64,000 nt of DNA, taken from NCBI RefSeq assembly GCF_014898055.3, contig NW_023601433.1, positions 23,797,641 to 23,861,640 on the forward strand, in the 5' to 3' direction. Each line of letters starts with the position of its first letter. Within the stretch, counting starts at the first letter, position 1. Source of the stretch: Talpa occidentalis. Lineage: Eukaryota; Chordata; Mammalia; Eulipotyphla; Talpidae. The position numbers and the translations under genes are program-made. The notes beneath the pieces were generated by a model. It saw only the letters and a program-made list of their open reading frames with translations, was not told the origin of the DNA and made no database searches. This document shows, piece after piece, positions 34,031 through 48,655 of this stretch.

Positions 34031-34295
34031 CTTTTTTTAACATTTATTTATTTATGCATACAAGGTGGGGAGTACAGGCCAGAGGTATGAGGGGATGAGA
34101 GGATTCACCAGAGAAAGAGCGGGGAACAGAACAGGCAAAATGACTGAAATACACTGCTGAGGGGAACAGCAGGCAAGTCAGGAGATATCTGCTGCAAAAT
34201 GTGCGCAGCTCCCTGGTCAAGGATTGAACCCATGGCCCAGTGGCTGCAGATAACTTCATAGGTTGTGTCTTACCCTTGCACCACCAGGGAGGCCC
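34031..34295 (-). mobile_element. Diverged tRNA-derived SINE
   Basis: Reverse-oriented member with tail TTTATTTATTTATGCATACA and head CACCACCAGGGAGGCCC. It is clearly older than the copies at 31821 and 35469. Confidence 0.9.
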
Positions 34296-35468
34296 TCAAT
34301 GACTTTTTTAAACTGTCATTTTAAATCCTATGTCATTTATTTCCACTGTGATTTTTATTATTTCCTACCTTCAACTAGCTTTTTTGCTAATTCTTTCAGG
34401 TAATGTTAGCATATTTATTTGAGTTCTTTCTTATTTATTTGAGTTCTTTCTTATTTCTTGATGTGTGCCTGTGTTGCCGTGTTCTTCCCTTTTGGAACTG
34501 TTCTTGATCCTGGCCAGAGGTTCTGATAGGTTGTGTCTTCATTTTCCATTGTCTCCAGGTGTTTTTTAAATTTCTTCTTTGATTTCCTCATTAACCCAAT
34601 AGTCATGAGTGTGGTGCTTTATAGTCACCACCTACTCAGGGTTTTTCCCACCTTCGTTTTGTGCTTGATTTCTATTTGATACCATTGTGATCAGAAAAGG
34701 TGCCTGACAATGATTTCAAACTTCATGAATTTATTCACACTTGTTTTATGATCCAAAATGTGATCCACTGTGGAAAATGTTCCATGTGACCTTCAGAAGA
34801 ATGTGTGCTCAGCTTTTGGGGAGTGTCGTTCTCCGTAAATGTCTGGTGGGCTCAAGCGGTCTATTGCTCACTTAAGGCTATTGTTTCCTTGTCGATTTTC
34901 CCTCTGGTTGATCTGTCTTTGATGTAAGTGGGGTGTCAAAGTCTTCTACCATCATTGTGTTGTGGTCAATGTCTGTTTTTAGGTTTGTCAAATAGTTGTC
35001 TTATATATTTGGGTGCACCTTTGTTTGCTGCATGTATGCTGATGGAATATTGATCCTTTCCTGATGTGTTGCTCCATTAATCACTATGCAATGACCATTC
35101 TGCCTCTTGGTCCCCTTTTTAACTGCAAGGGTTTTTCTTTGTCTGATGATGAAATATGTCTGTCTCTGCCTTTTTGAGGGTCCCATTCACTTGCAGGATT
35201 TTTTCCCAGCTATTTGCTTTGAATCTGTTTATCTTCTGAACTCACATAGGTCTCCTGGAGACAACAAGAAGTTGGATTTGTTTTCAGATCCAACCATCAT
35301 TTCTGTGCCTTTTGCTTGACAAGTTCATTCCATTCACACTTAAAGTGATTATTGATATAAAGGTATTAGCTACTGTAATTTTGTCTTTAGTTTTCTCTTC
35401 TATAGTTTAGTTTCTTGTGACTTTTCTCATGTGAAATTCAGATAGGAGTTCTCTTTTCAGTATTTCTT

Positions 35469-35800
35469 TTTTTTTTTTTTTTTTTATTTTTTTTTTTTTT
35501 TTTTTATATAGAGGCATGTTTTCTTTCTTTCTTTCTTTCTTTGTTTTTGTTTATACATGCACTGGGTACAGTCAGAAGCTCGGGAGGGTGAGAGAATTCA
35601 CCAGAGCCAGAGCGGAGAGCAGAGCAGGCAGAAGGACCGAAGTACACTGCTGAGGGGAGCAGCGGGCGGCAGAGAGGTCTGCGCGCCATGTGGGACCCTC
35701 CTCCGGTGGCCAGGGAGCAGCCGGGGATCGAACCGGCGCCGCAGAGGCTGCGGGCAGCTTCGCAACCCAGCGCTCAACCGCTGCGCCACCGGGGAGGCCC
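35469..35800 (-). mobile_element. Young tRNA-derived SINE with long poly-T
   Basis: Nearly consensus copy with about 45 T-rich bases at the tail and a perfect 18-bp target duplication CTCTTTTCAGTATTTCTT (35451-35468 and 35801-35818). Young subfamily with the 11-base insertion. Confidence 0.96.
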
Positions 35801-37881
35801 CTCTTTTCAGTATTTCTTGAGGAGGAAGTCTAGTGATAGCAAACTCCTGCTTTCATTTGTCTGGGAAGTCCTTATTTTCTCCCTCACATCTGAACGAGAG
35901 TCTTGCAGGATATATATTCTTTGCTGGCAGTTTTGATCTTTGAGTGTTTCGAATACATTATTCCATTCTCTCCTCACTTGTTGAATTTCCTCAGAGAATT
36001 CAGACGTAAGCCTGAGGAGGGTACTTTTATAGGTTATCTGCTTTTTTCTGCCTGACTGCCTTCTTCGTTCTGTCTTTACCTTGAACTCTTTCTAGTTTCC
36101 TTACTGTGCATCTTAGGTCAACTTCTGTGCATAGGTCAACTTCATCAGGGGACCTACCTTGGTGGATTTGCTTCCAGGCCCTGAGGTCTGCCAAGGGCTA
36201 CTTCCAGGACTGCCTCCCACCCCCCCCACTAGAGATCACTGATGTCTGCACCAATGCCTGCTGTGGCTGGTCTGCTTCCAGTCCTGCCCTGGCTCACTGA
36301 GAACTGCCAAGGCCTGCTGTCAATGGGGCTGCTTCCATGAGCCACTGCTGAGCTCACAGATCTGCACCACTGTCTGTGGGCCTGGGTGGTGGGTCTGCTT
36401 CAGGACCCAGTCTGGAGGCTTGCTGAGGTCTGCCAAATGTTTCTGTGTAAGCACATTGCCAGTTCTGCCAGGCCACTGGGGCTCACCTCACTGCCTAGGC
36501 AGGCTACCTGCTTGGCCTGTTCCACTGCTTGCTGGGGTCTCCCTCCTCTGGATGGGCACTTTACTTGTGCTGTAATTGTCTGTTTTTCCTTCAGGAGTCA
36601 TTGGCCTTGTTCTGTTGCAATCTAGTTTGAACACATGGAGAGGGTGAGCCCAGCATCTTTACTCTGCTGCCATTTTGCCCCTTTGACATTGTTTTTTAAG
36701 TGAACTTTCTATGCCTTTATTTTTGTTACTTCTAGGACCCATATGAGATGGATGTGATTTCTCTCTGTTTTCCCAAAAGGAAAACATGATATCCTTTTTC
36801 AAATTCCTTTTTTCCTGCATTGCTCTATCGTGTGTTCGCCAACATGGTGTTTCTCGAGCTCATCGATTCTTTCCATTGCTTCTGTTTGTCTGCTACTGAG
36901 GCCCTCAATGAATGTTTTTCATTCAGTTATAGTGTTTCAGACTTCTGTGATTTCTAACTGTAGACACCTCATATTGCTTTGTTTGTATTCTCGTGCTGGC
37001 TCATGTTCTCTGTTATTGGAGTTCCATGGCTTTGTTAGAACTTTTGCCCTAAATCTATGTCAGTCATGTGCTGCAGTTTTGCTGGAATGGGGCTCCCATC
37101 TTCCGTTTTTCCCTCCAACATTTGTGATCTGTTCGTCTGTCCCCTCGTTTTTAATTTTGATGGGTTGTAGTAGGGACAGACTTTCAAATCGTTGTCTTTT
37201 CCCCTGTTGAAGTAACGAGAGAACTGGTGCTTATGAGGGGCAGAAGGTACAGTGAGTGCCAAGGCAGTGGGGCACCAAAGAATCACCCCAATGAATGCCA
37301 GGAATTCAAGCTTCCTACTGTGCTGTGGATACCAGAGGTGGTGCTGGGAAGTGCTCCCCACTTCTTTGCCCACTTCTCAGCCTTAATGTCCTTCATGGCT
37401 TCATGCTCACGCTAAGCTTTTCTTGAATGCTTGAGCTTGAGCTTGAGCACGGGGCACAGATTGCAGCTGACATGGGCTCACAGGCAGGGAGTTCTCTTCT
37501 CTTTTGACACTCAAAGCCTTATCCTGGGGTGTGAGTGCCTGTCATTAGCAGGCACTGAGCTCTAGTTTACCAGGATTCCTTTGTTGTTTTGGCTTTAGCC
37601 ACATGTTGGGGTGGCGATTTCTCTGAATATCCCAGTCTCGAGTAGTAGCCTTTCCTATGGGGAGACGCATGTGACCTGACTCAGCTCTCCCTGTTGAGAG
37701 GTCAGGATCCAGCTGTTCTATACTGTGAGCCTCCACTCAAGCCAGTAATGCTCATGCTGAACTACCACCCCAAAGCTTTCCAGTTCCTGGCTGTCAACTT
37801 GCTGACTCCCTTATTCAGTGCATTGCCAGGTGTCAGGAGTCCCTGGTATTGCTGTGTGTCAAACCCACAACTGTAGGGGTT

Positions 37882-38146
37882 TCTTTTTTTTAAGATTTAT
37901 TTATTTATGCATACAAGAGCTAGAGTAGAGGCCAGAGGAGAGGGGGCATGAGAGGATTCTCACTGACTGAAATACACAGGCAGACTGACTGAAATACACT
38001 GCTGAGGGGAGCAGCGAGTGAGTCAGGAGAAGTCTGCTCGCCATGTGGGTTGCTCCCTGGCCAGCCAGGGCATCAAACTCGTGCTGCAGAGTCTGCGGAT
38101 TGCTTCACAGGCTGCGTCTCATCCCCTTGCACCACCAGGGAGGCCC
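37882..38146 (-). mobile_element. Diverged tRNA-derived SINE
   Basis: Reverse-oriented. Target duplication AACTGTAGGGGTT at 37869-37881 and 38147-38159. Confidence 0.93.
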
Positions 38147-38399
38147 AACTGTAGGGGTTGTTGCATAGCATGTGCCCACCAGCCACGAGTTTTGCTGCCC
38201 CAATCTCACTACACAGAGTTTGCTTCATGTTTTCCCTCCCTTGGGACTGCTGCTCCTCAGATATGCTGTGGAGGTCTGTTTTTCCTTCAGGGGTTTTGGG
38301 CCTTGCTCTATTGCAATCTAGTTGTGGGGTATCTGGAGAAGGTGAGGCCATCTTGCTAGATTCAGCTTGGGAAGTTCGAATGACATTATCTGGATATCA

Positions 38400-39221
38400 A
38401 AAACAGACTATCAGGAAAACTAGCGTGAGTGTGCATGTAAATGACGCTGTGCCTCACAAGTCATACTGCAAATATAGACTGATGCTGTTGGTGGTCAGAT
38501 AGGTTCAGTAACAGAATGTTGGCTGAAAGAGTTTATGCATTTCTGTGAAATGGCTTATGAGAGAAAATGGTCTCTCAAGTAATCTAGTGGAATCAGAAAC
38601 AGATTGCTAATCCTGCTTGAACTAACACATCCACCAGGTTTCCTGATCTCAACACTGAGGCACCACAAATGGAGAAGAGGAGTATACTGTGCTGTGTGGA
38701 AATAATAGGAATCCGTGCAAAGGACAAGCTTATTACAGAGAGAGTAGTGTGCTCTGCTGTGGACTCAGAGACAACCAAGGAGAGTGTTACCTAAGCACAG
38801 ATTCTGCGAGATTAATAAAACCTGAAGGACCAAAGAATAAGACCTTAAGGGACAAAGGATCATTTCACTTAGATGTGGAATATAGGGAAACTAGACAAAG
38901 GGTCAGACAAAGACGATCTTTCAAAGCAACACTGGAAAGCTGACCTAGAGCTGAGACAGCCAGGAAGCAGAGGGAGGAGGGGGAGCGTGGCAAGAGGGAC
39001 AGGGAGGAGAGCACAAGGACTCTGGTGGAGGACCACGGGTGCATTGGTGCTGGGAGAGTGAAGGTGGCCACACCTGAGGGGAGAAATCCTAGACTGTCAA
39101 AAACTCAACAAGGATGTAAAACAATGTTGCTTCATTCAAAGGAGAAAAAGGGGGAAACCTTTTGAATTATGCTATTTACACTTTTATGGATATGAATATG
39201 CATTAAGATTTTTCTTAACAG
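38400..39221. other. 3' part of copy B intron 3
   Basis: Aligns to copy A 6750-7570, ending in the acceptor TTTTTCTTAACAG. The short open frames are not conserved with copy A. Confidence 0.75.
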
Positions 39222-40729
<1,508 letters not shown>

Positions 40730-40989
40730 AGATTTGTTGGAATATCCACTAACAAATCAGAGGCCAATGATAGAATTCTTGACTGCCCCTACCCAGTCTG
40801 GTAAAAATGCTCTGTTAAGCACAGTTGATAAACTGAAAACAAATGCATGTTTCCTTGATTTGGAAATCTCATCCCAAGCTGTTCTTTATAATATCCCTAG
40901 AAAAATTAATTAGTCCTACATTAAAATATTTTTACTAAATTAGGAACTGTTGTCATCTTTATTTTAAACTATAAAAATTGGATGTAACC

Positions 40990-41740
40990 AGATATATGAA
41001 AAAAATGTTCAATGTCACTTGCAATCAGGGAAATGCAAATCAAAACTACAATAAAATACCATCTCAAACCAGTGAGATGGCACATATTAAAAAAGCTAGC
41101 AACAACAAAAGTTGGCGAGGATGTGGAAATAAAGGAACTCTCCTGCACTGCTTTTGGGAGTGTAAACTGGTCCAAACACTATGGAAAGCTGTGAGGAGAT
41201 TCCTTAACCTACTAAAGATAGAGCTTCCATATGATCCAGCATTCCCACTCCTAGGTATTTACCCAAAGGCACAGAAACATCAATTCCAAAGAGCACCTGC
41301 ACCCCTATGTTTATAGCAGCACTGTTTACAATAGCTAAGCTTTGGAAACAACCCAAATGCCCAAAAATAGATGACTGGATCAAGAAGATGTGGTACATAT
41401 ACACCATGGAATATTACTCAGCATTCAAAAAAGATAAACACATGCAATTTGCAGCAACATGAATGGCGCTGGAAGGGATCATGCTCAGCGAAATAAGCTG
41501 GAAAGAAAAAGAAAAATACCGGATGGCCTCACTCATAGCAAGAATCTAGAAAACTTAAATAAGGGACCAGGAAAATGAATAACTATAAGAAAGCAAAAAT
41601 CAAAATCAATAAAAAACTATGAATGAGAGACACTCTATGGGGGTTGGGGGGCAGGGAGGGGAGGGATTGGGGTCAAAATAAGGGGGTTGCAATTGTATGG
41701 GGAATATAAGAATACAATTTATTTAAAAAATAAAAGACAC
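40990..41740 (+). mobile_element. 5'-truncated L1 3' end just beyond copy B
   Basis: Forward L1 ORF2 C-terminus (translated [18 protein letters not shown]) and 3'UTR (GGGGAGGGATTGGGGTC), ending in AATAAAAGACA. It starts where copy A/B homology ends. Confidence 0.9.
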
Positions 41741-42734
41741 ATTTCCCTGTAGATTACTATGGTGATTCCAGGTTCAGCTCTGCTGGGAAGTCATTGTATG
41801 CACATTCTGAACAAAGTTTTGAAGTACCTAAATTATCTGTTCAGAAGAATAGAGACAATAACTCTACATGTGTCTTTTAAAAAGAGCAGAAGTAGTCGAC
41901 CTCCCTTATATCATCCTCAAAGCTTACTCTCTCCCCATCACCTATTTTCTTGGCCATCTCCAGCCTCGGGCCTGCACAGACTATTGCCACTTCTTACAGA
42001 GACAGTGTCTATGAGTAAGAGATGAAATTATTTTATCTACTGCCACCGTAACCTGTTTTATTCCCTAAATACCTCAGACCATCTGGCCTAAAGACAAAAC
42101 GGCAAAATCCAAAGGGAAGGACCCTCCTATGCTTATTCACAATCAGGAGGCATGGACCTCGACAGACTATGTGGTGTGATATTTAATCTGCAGTGTAAGA
42201 ATCTCCTAAGGTGAGAGCTACTTTAAGCTAGACATGGGACATCTCAGTGGGTTTTAAGTGTCATTGGATATAGCTTTTTGAACACACATTATTACACTGA
42301 AGGTAACTGAAGATGAAGAAATGAGGAGCTATATGAAGATCAAAGCTTCTATGGCAGGAGCCTGACCTCCTTTTTGGTTTGGAAACCCATGGGGCCTGTT
42401 TGTGAAACACTGCATTTAAAATTAAAAGATGCCCTTTAGAGAACCATTCAGCACAAAGTTCGTTGTGAAAACAGAAGAAAATAAATGCTGATGCTGATAG
42501 CAGGAAAGGGGCGGGCTAGTGTCAGGACCCTTCTTTCCATAATGTCACACATTCCTTCCCAATGGGTCTGTTTGTACACTCCCCTCCTTCCTTGCTCTAG
42601 CAGAGGACTCCTCCTCAGGTTTCTTAAGGCAATAGTTATGAGCTCATCTTCCCACCAGGAGGAAAAGTCACCCCCTACTCACCATTCATCTCATCCGTGC
42701 ATTGTCAGCACAATGTCAAAGAATGCATCAGAGT
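41741..42734. other. Intergenic sequence
   Basis: No gene or clear repeat recognised. The frames at 41759-42025 and 42485-42736 have no domain. Confidence 0.5.
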
Positions 42735-44437
42735 GAGATCAACATGGCAGAGGGGAAATGCTGCGAGTAAGTCCTCCCATTAAAAAAAAAAAAAAAGTTA
42801 ATAGGGAGGAAAAATGGCTGGTCCCTGTGAGAACTGGGAAGCGGAAGATAAACTGTGATTGGCAAACTGCATGAAGAAGAAAGTTGTCATAAGAGGACAA
42901 GAAGGGAGGAAAGCTCAGAACCTGGCTACCCTCCCCCACCCAACAAAGTCAGCACTCTCCGACCAACAGAAAGGAGGAAAACAAACAAACAAGGAAAAAC
43001 AACCAACAAGAACAAACTACACATCAAGCGGGACTGTGAGTGGAAAGGAACTATTTCAGGCACGGCACCCTGTGAACTGGAACTGTGGAAAACAGGGCAG
43101 GAATCACTGCGGAGGTGAGTGAATGGCTCTTGCGCCATTAGAGGAAGATAAGGACTCAGTGGAGACCTATAAATTGCCCAAGACCAGCCCATAAGCTTGT
43201 GCTGAAAAGCAGTGCACTTGAAAAGAATATGCAGAATGCGGATCCCAGCTGCCCAGGTCCCCATGCCTATGGGGAGATGCGCTGGAGCCCTCATTGAGGT
43301 GAATGTCCCTCACCGAGTAATCAGAAACCAAGCGCCTGGACATGGGAGCAGGGTGCAAAAGGCGCCATATCTGTGGATACTAAACTGGGCCACAGCCCGC
43401 ATCCTGGATCTGAGGGCTTTGGAACTGAGGGCACAAAATTCGGGGTGCAGAATCTCCACGACAGTGGGGCACAGGTCAGACCCTGCACCCCCATGCCTTT
43501 GAGGCTCTCCACACCACTCTCACTCCTGTTCCCCTGGGCCCATGGGGGAGAAAGACAGTTCTGGAAGGACACTAGAAAAGATCTCTGGCGCCACCTAGTA
43601 ACCAGAAAAAAAATCACCAACATTCTGAGAGTTGGAAACCAGGGATCCCAAAAACACCCCCAGGCTTCAAGAGAGGATGGGCAGCACAAACCGGGGTGAG
43701 GAGGGAAATAAGAGGTAGAGCAAGATCCCATCCTAAAACTGAGAGCCATCCGCAGGATCCGGGGCATGGGATGTGCCATAACAGCAGGCACTGCACAGGG
43801 TGACAGTCAGCATTTTGGATCTGATAGCCCTGCAACTGAGACCTAGAGTGCAGAAGTCAGGGATTGGAATCCATACACCTGTGGGCACAGCACCGGGTGA
43901 ACACAGAGCAGACACAGCACCCAGCTTGAATAAGAGACCCTGTGTTGAGGTGCTCACCCTGGTAACCCCCCTCCCCCCATTTCTCAGAGAACCACTGGGA
44001 AAAAGCACAGGTAAGCAAGTACAGATCTCTGGCGCCATCTCCTGACCAGAACAAAATCACCAACTAGTTTATTCCTTGTTGGAACAGTAAATACAGACAG
44101 AGGGAACTGTAAGGGACAGAGCCCAGCAACACAGCATCAATACCCTGGTGGAGTTTTGGCCTACCAATGCTGGTCTCAGTCTGGTAAACAGTTTCCAGCA
44201 ACCCTAAAGGAGCATTCCAGAGCGACGCCTGCCAACACCAGTGGCACAATGTCCCAATGCATAGAACTAATTAGAAAGCAAACAACAGGGAGAAGAAAAC
44301 ATATAAATAACCAAGTAAGCCCGCAGGAGAACACACCACACTCAACAATGACATGGAAGAACTCAGCCTATGAGATAGAGAATTAATGATCATCATGATT
44401 AAAAAGCAGAAAGAAAACAAAAAGAAAAAAAAATGAT

Positions 44438-45231
44438 TTGAGAAAAATAATCACTGAACTTAAGAATGAAATTGAGATATTAAGAAAGGAAAGAAAAGAA
44501 ATGCAGGAGATGAAGAGATTACTAGAGGAGCTAAATAACTCTGGGGAAAGCAATGAAAATGGAATCAATGAAATGGAAGAACAGATCAGTGGCATTGAAG
44601 ATACAGAAATAAAAAAAAGCGAAAAGAGAAAAGGAGAGAGAAGTGCAAATGAAGCAGTATGAGGAGACTCTTAGACAATTATCAGGCTCCATGAAGAGAG
44701 GAAATGTAAGAGTCATATGCATTCCGGAAGGTGAAGAGAAAGACAAAGGAACTGAGAAATTATTCAAGAAGATAATTGAAGAAAACTTCCCAAGAATGAA
44801 AAAGGAGATGAGTATAAACATACAAGAAGTGAGAAGAACTCTCAATTACCACAATGAAAACTACAGCAAGACACCTAATAGTAAAGCTTGCAAGAGTCCA
44901 AGACAAGCCAAAAATAATGAAACTGGCAAGGGGGAAAAATCAGATAACTTATAAGGGAAAACCAATCAGGTTAACTTTAGACTTCTCTGAAAAATATTAT
45001 GGGCAAGAAGAGGATGGAATAACATATTCAGCAAACTTCAAGACAGCAAATGCCAACCAAAAATACTTTACCCTGCAAAGCTCTCCTTCCTATATAAAGA
45101 AAAAATATGGACCTTCTCAGACAAACAGAAACTCCCGAAAGTCATTACAACTAAACCCCCCACTCCAAATAATTCTACAAGAAGTCCTAAAGCCAAAACC
45201 AACAGAGGAATTTACAAGAAGAACAGAGTAA
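44438..45231 (+). pseudogene. L1 ORF1 remnant
   Basis: Three overlapping frames (44438-44662, 44643-44954, 44854-45231) together cover the Lys/Glu-rich coiled coil, the RRM-like part (CIPEGEEKDKGTEKLFKK) and the C-terminal domain. Two frameshifts separate them. The intact protein would be the RNA-binding chaperone of L1 particles. Confidence 0.85.
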
Positions 45232-45264
45232 AGCAAGGAATAAAATCACAAAAAGACAAACAAA

Positions 45265-45750
45265 ATGACAAACACAGATGCCAACATACCAATATTAACT
45301 CTAAATGTAAAAGGATTGAACACATCCATAAAAAGACACAAAGTAGCAGGCTGGATTAAAAAACAAAATCCAACCTTCTGCTGTCTCCAGGAAACACATT
45401 TAGCCACAAAAGGTAAACATAGATTGCAAGTAAACGGTTGTAAAACAATCCTACAAGCAAATGGACCAAAAAAGAAGGCAGGAACAGCCATACTTATATC
45501 AGATGAAATAGACTTCAAATTAAAAAAGGTAAAAAGAGACATAGACAGACACTACATTATGATCAAGGGGACAATACATCAGGAAGATACAACACTTGTC
45601 AACATATACTCACCAAATGAAGGGGCACCAAAATTTATTAGACAATTATTAACTGCTCTGAAAACAGAATTAAATAAAATACAGATATACTGGGAGACTT
45701 CAACAGCCTACTCTCACCAATGGACAGATCAACAAATAAACAGACAATAA
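45265..45750 (+). pseudogene. L1 ORF2 endonuclease domain remnant
   Basis: Reads NIPILTLNVKGLNTSIKRHK and CCLQETHL, the apurinic-endonuclease-like N-terminus of L1 ORF2. It shifts frame near 45690, where a GDFN-type motif would be, and stops. Confidence 0.88.
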
Positions 45751-46731
45751 ATAAACAAAAACACTAGAGCCCTAAATAAAGACATGGGACTCATGGACTG
45801 AACAGACATCTATAGGGCACTGCACCCAAAAAAATACAGGTACACCTTTTTCTCAAGTGCGCATAGATCATTCTCCAGAATCGATCACATACTGGGCCAC
45901 AAGACAAACATCTGCAAATACATGAGGATCAAAATCATTCCAACTATCTTCTCCAATCATAAAGGCATCAAGGTAGAAATAAATCATGAAAAAAAACAAG
46001 GAACTCTCCCACTTCATGGACACTGAAATCCACACTAGTGGAAGAATACTGGACAAAAGAGGGGATCAAGGAAGAGATTAAAAAATACTTTGAGTTGAAC
46101 GACAAGGAGGAGACCACTTTCCAGAATTTATGGGATGGAGCAAAAGCAGTAATAAGAGGAAAAGATATAGCAATACAGGCTCACATCAACAAACAAGAAA
46201 GAACTCAGAGAAACAACCAAATCTCACATCTCAAAGAGCTAGAAAAAGAACAACAAAAAAACCCTGAAGCCAGTAGAAGAAAGGAAATAATAAAAATTAA
46301 AGCAGAAATAAATGAATTGGGGATTAAAAAAACAATCCAAAAGATCAATGAAACCAAAAGTTGGTTCTTTGAAAAAATAAAACAAAAGAGACAAACCTCT
46401 AGCCAGACTCACAAAGAAAAAATGGGAGAAAACACACATAAATAGGATTACAAATGAAAGAGGAGAAATCACCACAGACTCAGTAGAAAACAAAAGAATA
46501 ATCGAGATTACTATGAACACCTATATGCAAAAAATTCAACAACCTAGAAGAGATGGGTAAATTCCTAGAACGATATATCATCCAAAGCTGGACAAAGAAG
46601 AAATAGAACAACTAAACAGACCAATTACAAGCATAGAAATTGAGACAGTAATCAAAGCACTCCCCAAAAACAAAAGGCCAGGCCCAGACGGCTTCACAAA
46701 TGAATCCTACCAAACGTTCAGCAGTGAATTA

Positions 46732-47571
46732 GTGCCTATCCTACACAAATTCTTTCAAAATATTGAAAAAGAAGGAATACTACCAAATACATTCTACGAA
46801 GCCAATATTACACTAATACTAAAACCAAACAAAGACAGCACAAAAAAAGAAAACTCCAGGCCAATCTCCCTAATGAACACTGATGCAAAAATCCTCAACA
46901 AAATCCTTGCCAACAGAATCCAACAATGCATCAAAGGGACAGTACACCACGATCAATTGGGATTCATCCCAGGGGTACAAGGATGGTTCAACATACGAAA
47001 ATCAGTAAGTGTAATCCAACACAACAACAAAAAGAAAAAGAAAAACCATATGATCATATCAACAGATGCTGAGAAAGCATTGGACAAAGTCCAGCATCCA
47101 TTTATGATGAAGGCCCTTGAAGTTTTCGGGATAGAAGGAACATACCTTAACATGATAAAAGCCATATGCGATAAACCCACTGCCACTATTATTCTCAATG
47201 GCGAAAAGCTGAAGGCCTTTCCTCTAAGATCAGGGATAAGACAAGGATGTCCTCTCTCACCACTGCTCTTCAATATAATACTGGAGGTCCTAGCCAGGGC
47301 AATAAGACAAGAGAAAGACATACAAGGAATCCAAATAGGCAAGGAAGAAGTCAAACTATCACTATTTGCAGAAAATATGATAATATACATAGAGAACCCT
47401 AAAAACTCCTCAGAAAAACTTCTCAAAATAATCAACCAGTTCAGTAAAGTAGCAGGATACAAAATCAACACGCAAAAATCAGTAGCCTTCCTATACACAA
47501 ACAATCAATCAGAAGAAGAAGAAATCAAGAAAACCATCCCTTTTATAACTGAAACCGAAAAAATCAAATAA
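46732..47571 (+). pseudogene. L1 ORF2 reverse transcriptase remnant
   Basis: A 279-residue open stretch with [35 protein letters not shown] and [19 protein letters not shown]. The catalytic YADD/FADD-type box reads FAEN here, so the second catalytic aspartate pair is lost. The frame ends just before the thumb. Confidence 0.9.
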
Positions 47572-48229
47572 TTGGGACTACACCTGACAAAAGAGGTGAA
47601 AGACCTATACAAAGAAAATTATAAAACACCATTAAAAGAAATTGAATACGGCACAAAGAAATGGAAAGACATCCCCTGCTCATGGATTGGAAGAATCAAC
47701 ATTATTAAAATGGCCATCTTCCCAAAAGCAATATACAGATTCACTGCTATTCCAATAAAAATCTCAATGACATTCTTCAAAGAAATAGAACAAATACTGA
47801 TGAAATTCATATGGAACCACAAAAAGCATGAATAGCCAAAGCCCTACTGATGAAAACAAAGGAGAAAGGAGGTGTCACACTTCCAAACTTCAAGCTATAC
47901 TACAAAGCCATAATAATTAAAACAGTTTGGTATTGAAACAAAAACAGACACACAGACCAATGGAACTGAATAGAGAGCCCAAAAGTAAAACCACACTGAT
48001 ATGGACAACTAATCTTTGACAAAGGAGCAAAGACTATGCAGTGGAACATGGAAAGTTTGTAGCGCTATACCTCCACATGCAAAAAAATGAAACTAGACCA
48101 CTACCTCTCACTGTGCACAAAAATCAACTCAAAATGGATAAAAGAACTGGACATAAGACCTGAAACCATGAAATATATAGATGAAAATATAGGTATAACA
48201 CTACAAGACATACATCTCAGAAACTTCTT

Positions 48230-48655
48230 TATTTTTTTATGATTTTTTTAGTATTTTATTTTTATATTAACCATACAATTGCGACCCCTTATTTTGACCC
48301 CAATCCCTCCCCTCCCCGCCCCCACCCCCCAGAGTGTCTCTGGTATATAGTTGTTTGTTGATTTTGATTTTTACTTTCTTATAGTTATTATTTTTCCTGG
48401 TCCCTTATTTAAGTTTTCTAGATTCCTGCTATGAGTGAGACCATCCGGTATTTTTCTTTATTTTTTCTGGCTTATTTCGCTGAGCACGTTCCCTTCCAGC
48501 TCCATCCATGTTGCTGCAAATTGCATGTGTTTATCTTTTTTGAATGCTGAGTAATATTCCATGGTGTATATGTACCACATCTTCTTGATCCAGTCATCTA
48601 TTTTTGGGCATTTGGGTTGTTTCCAAAGCTTAGCTATTGTTAACAGTGCTGCTAA
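48230..48655 (-). mobile_element. L1 3' end nested antisense in the 42.7-49.8 kb L1
   Basis: Reverse-oriented 3'UTR and ORF2 end (ATACAATTGCGACCCCTTAT near 48274). The host L1 resumes at about 48660 with CCCAAAGCAGTGATAGTGAA. Confidence 0.9.

Larger units (their letters stand above)
31700..38385 (-). mobile_element. Nearly full-length old L1, antisense, in copy B intron 3
   Basis: The plus strand reads L1 backwards: ORF2 C-terminal region from about 31710, reverse transcriptase region around 33500-33960, upstream ORF2 to about 35400, ORF1-like region near 35820-36090, then a GC-richer 5' end finishing near GGCCATCTTGC at 38347. The L1 3' tail is missing at the left edge. Frames are broken. 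It is interrupted by one younger L1 and four SINEs. Copy A lacks the whole block. Confidence 0.82.

Noticed and set aside
46732..47571. Active L1 reverse transcriptase
   Set aside because: Catalytic box reads FAEN and the frame is broken on both sides.
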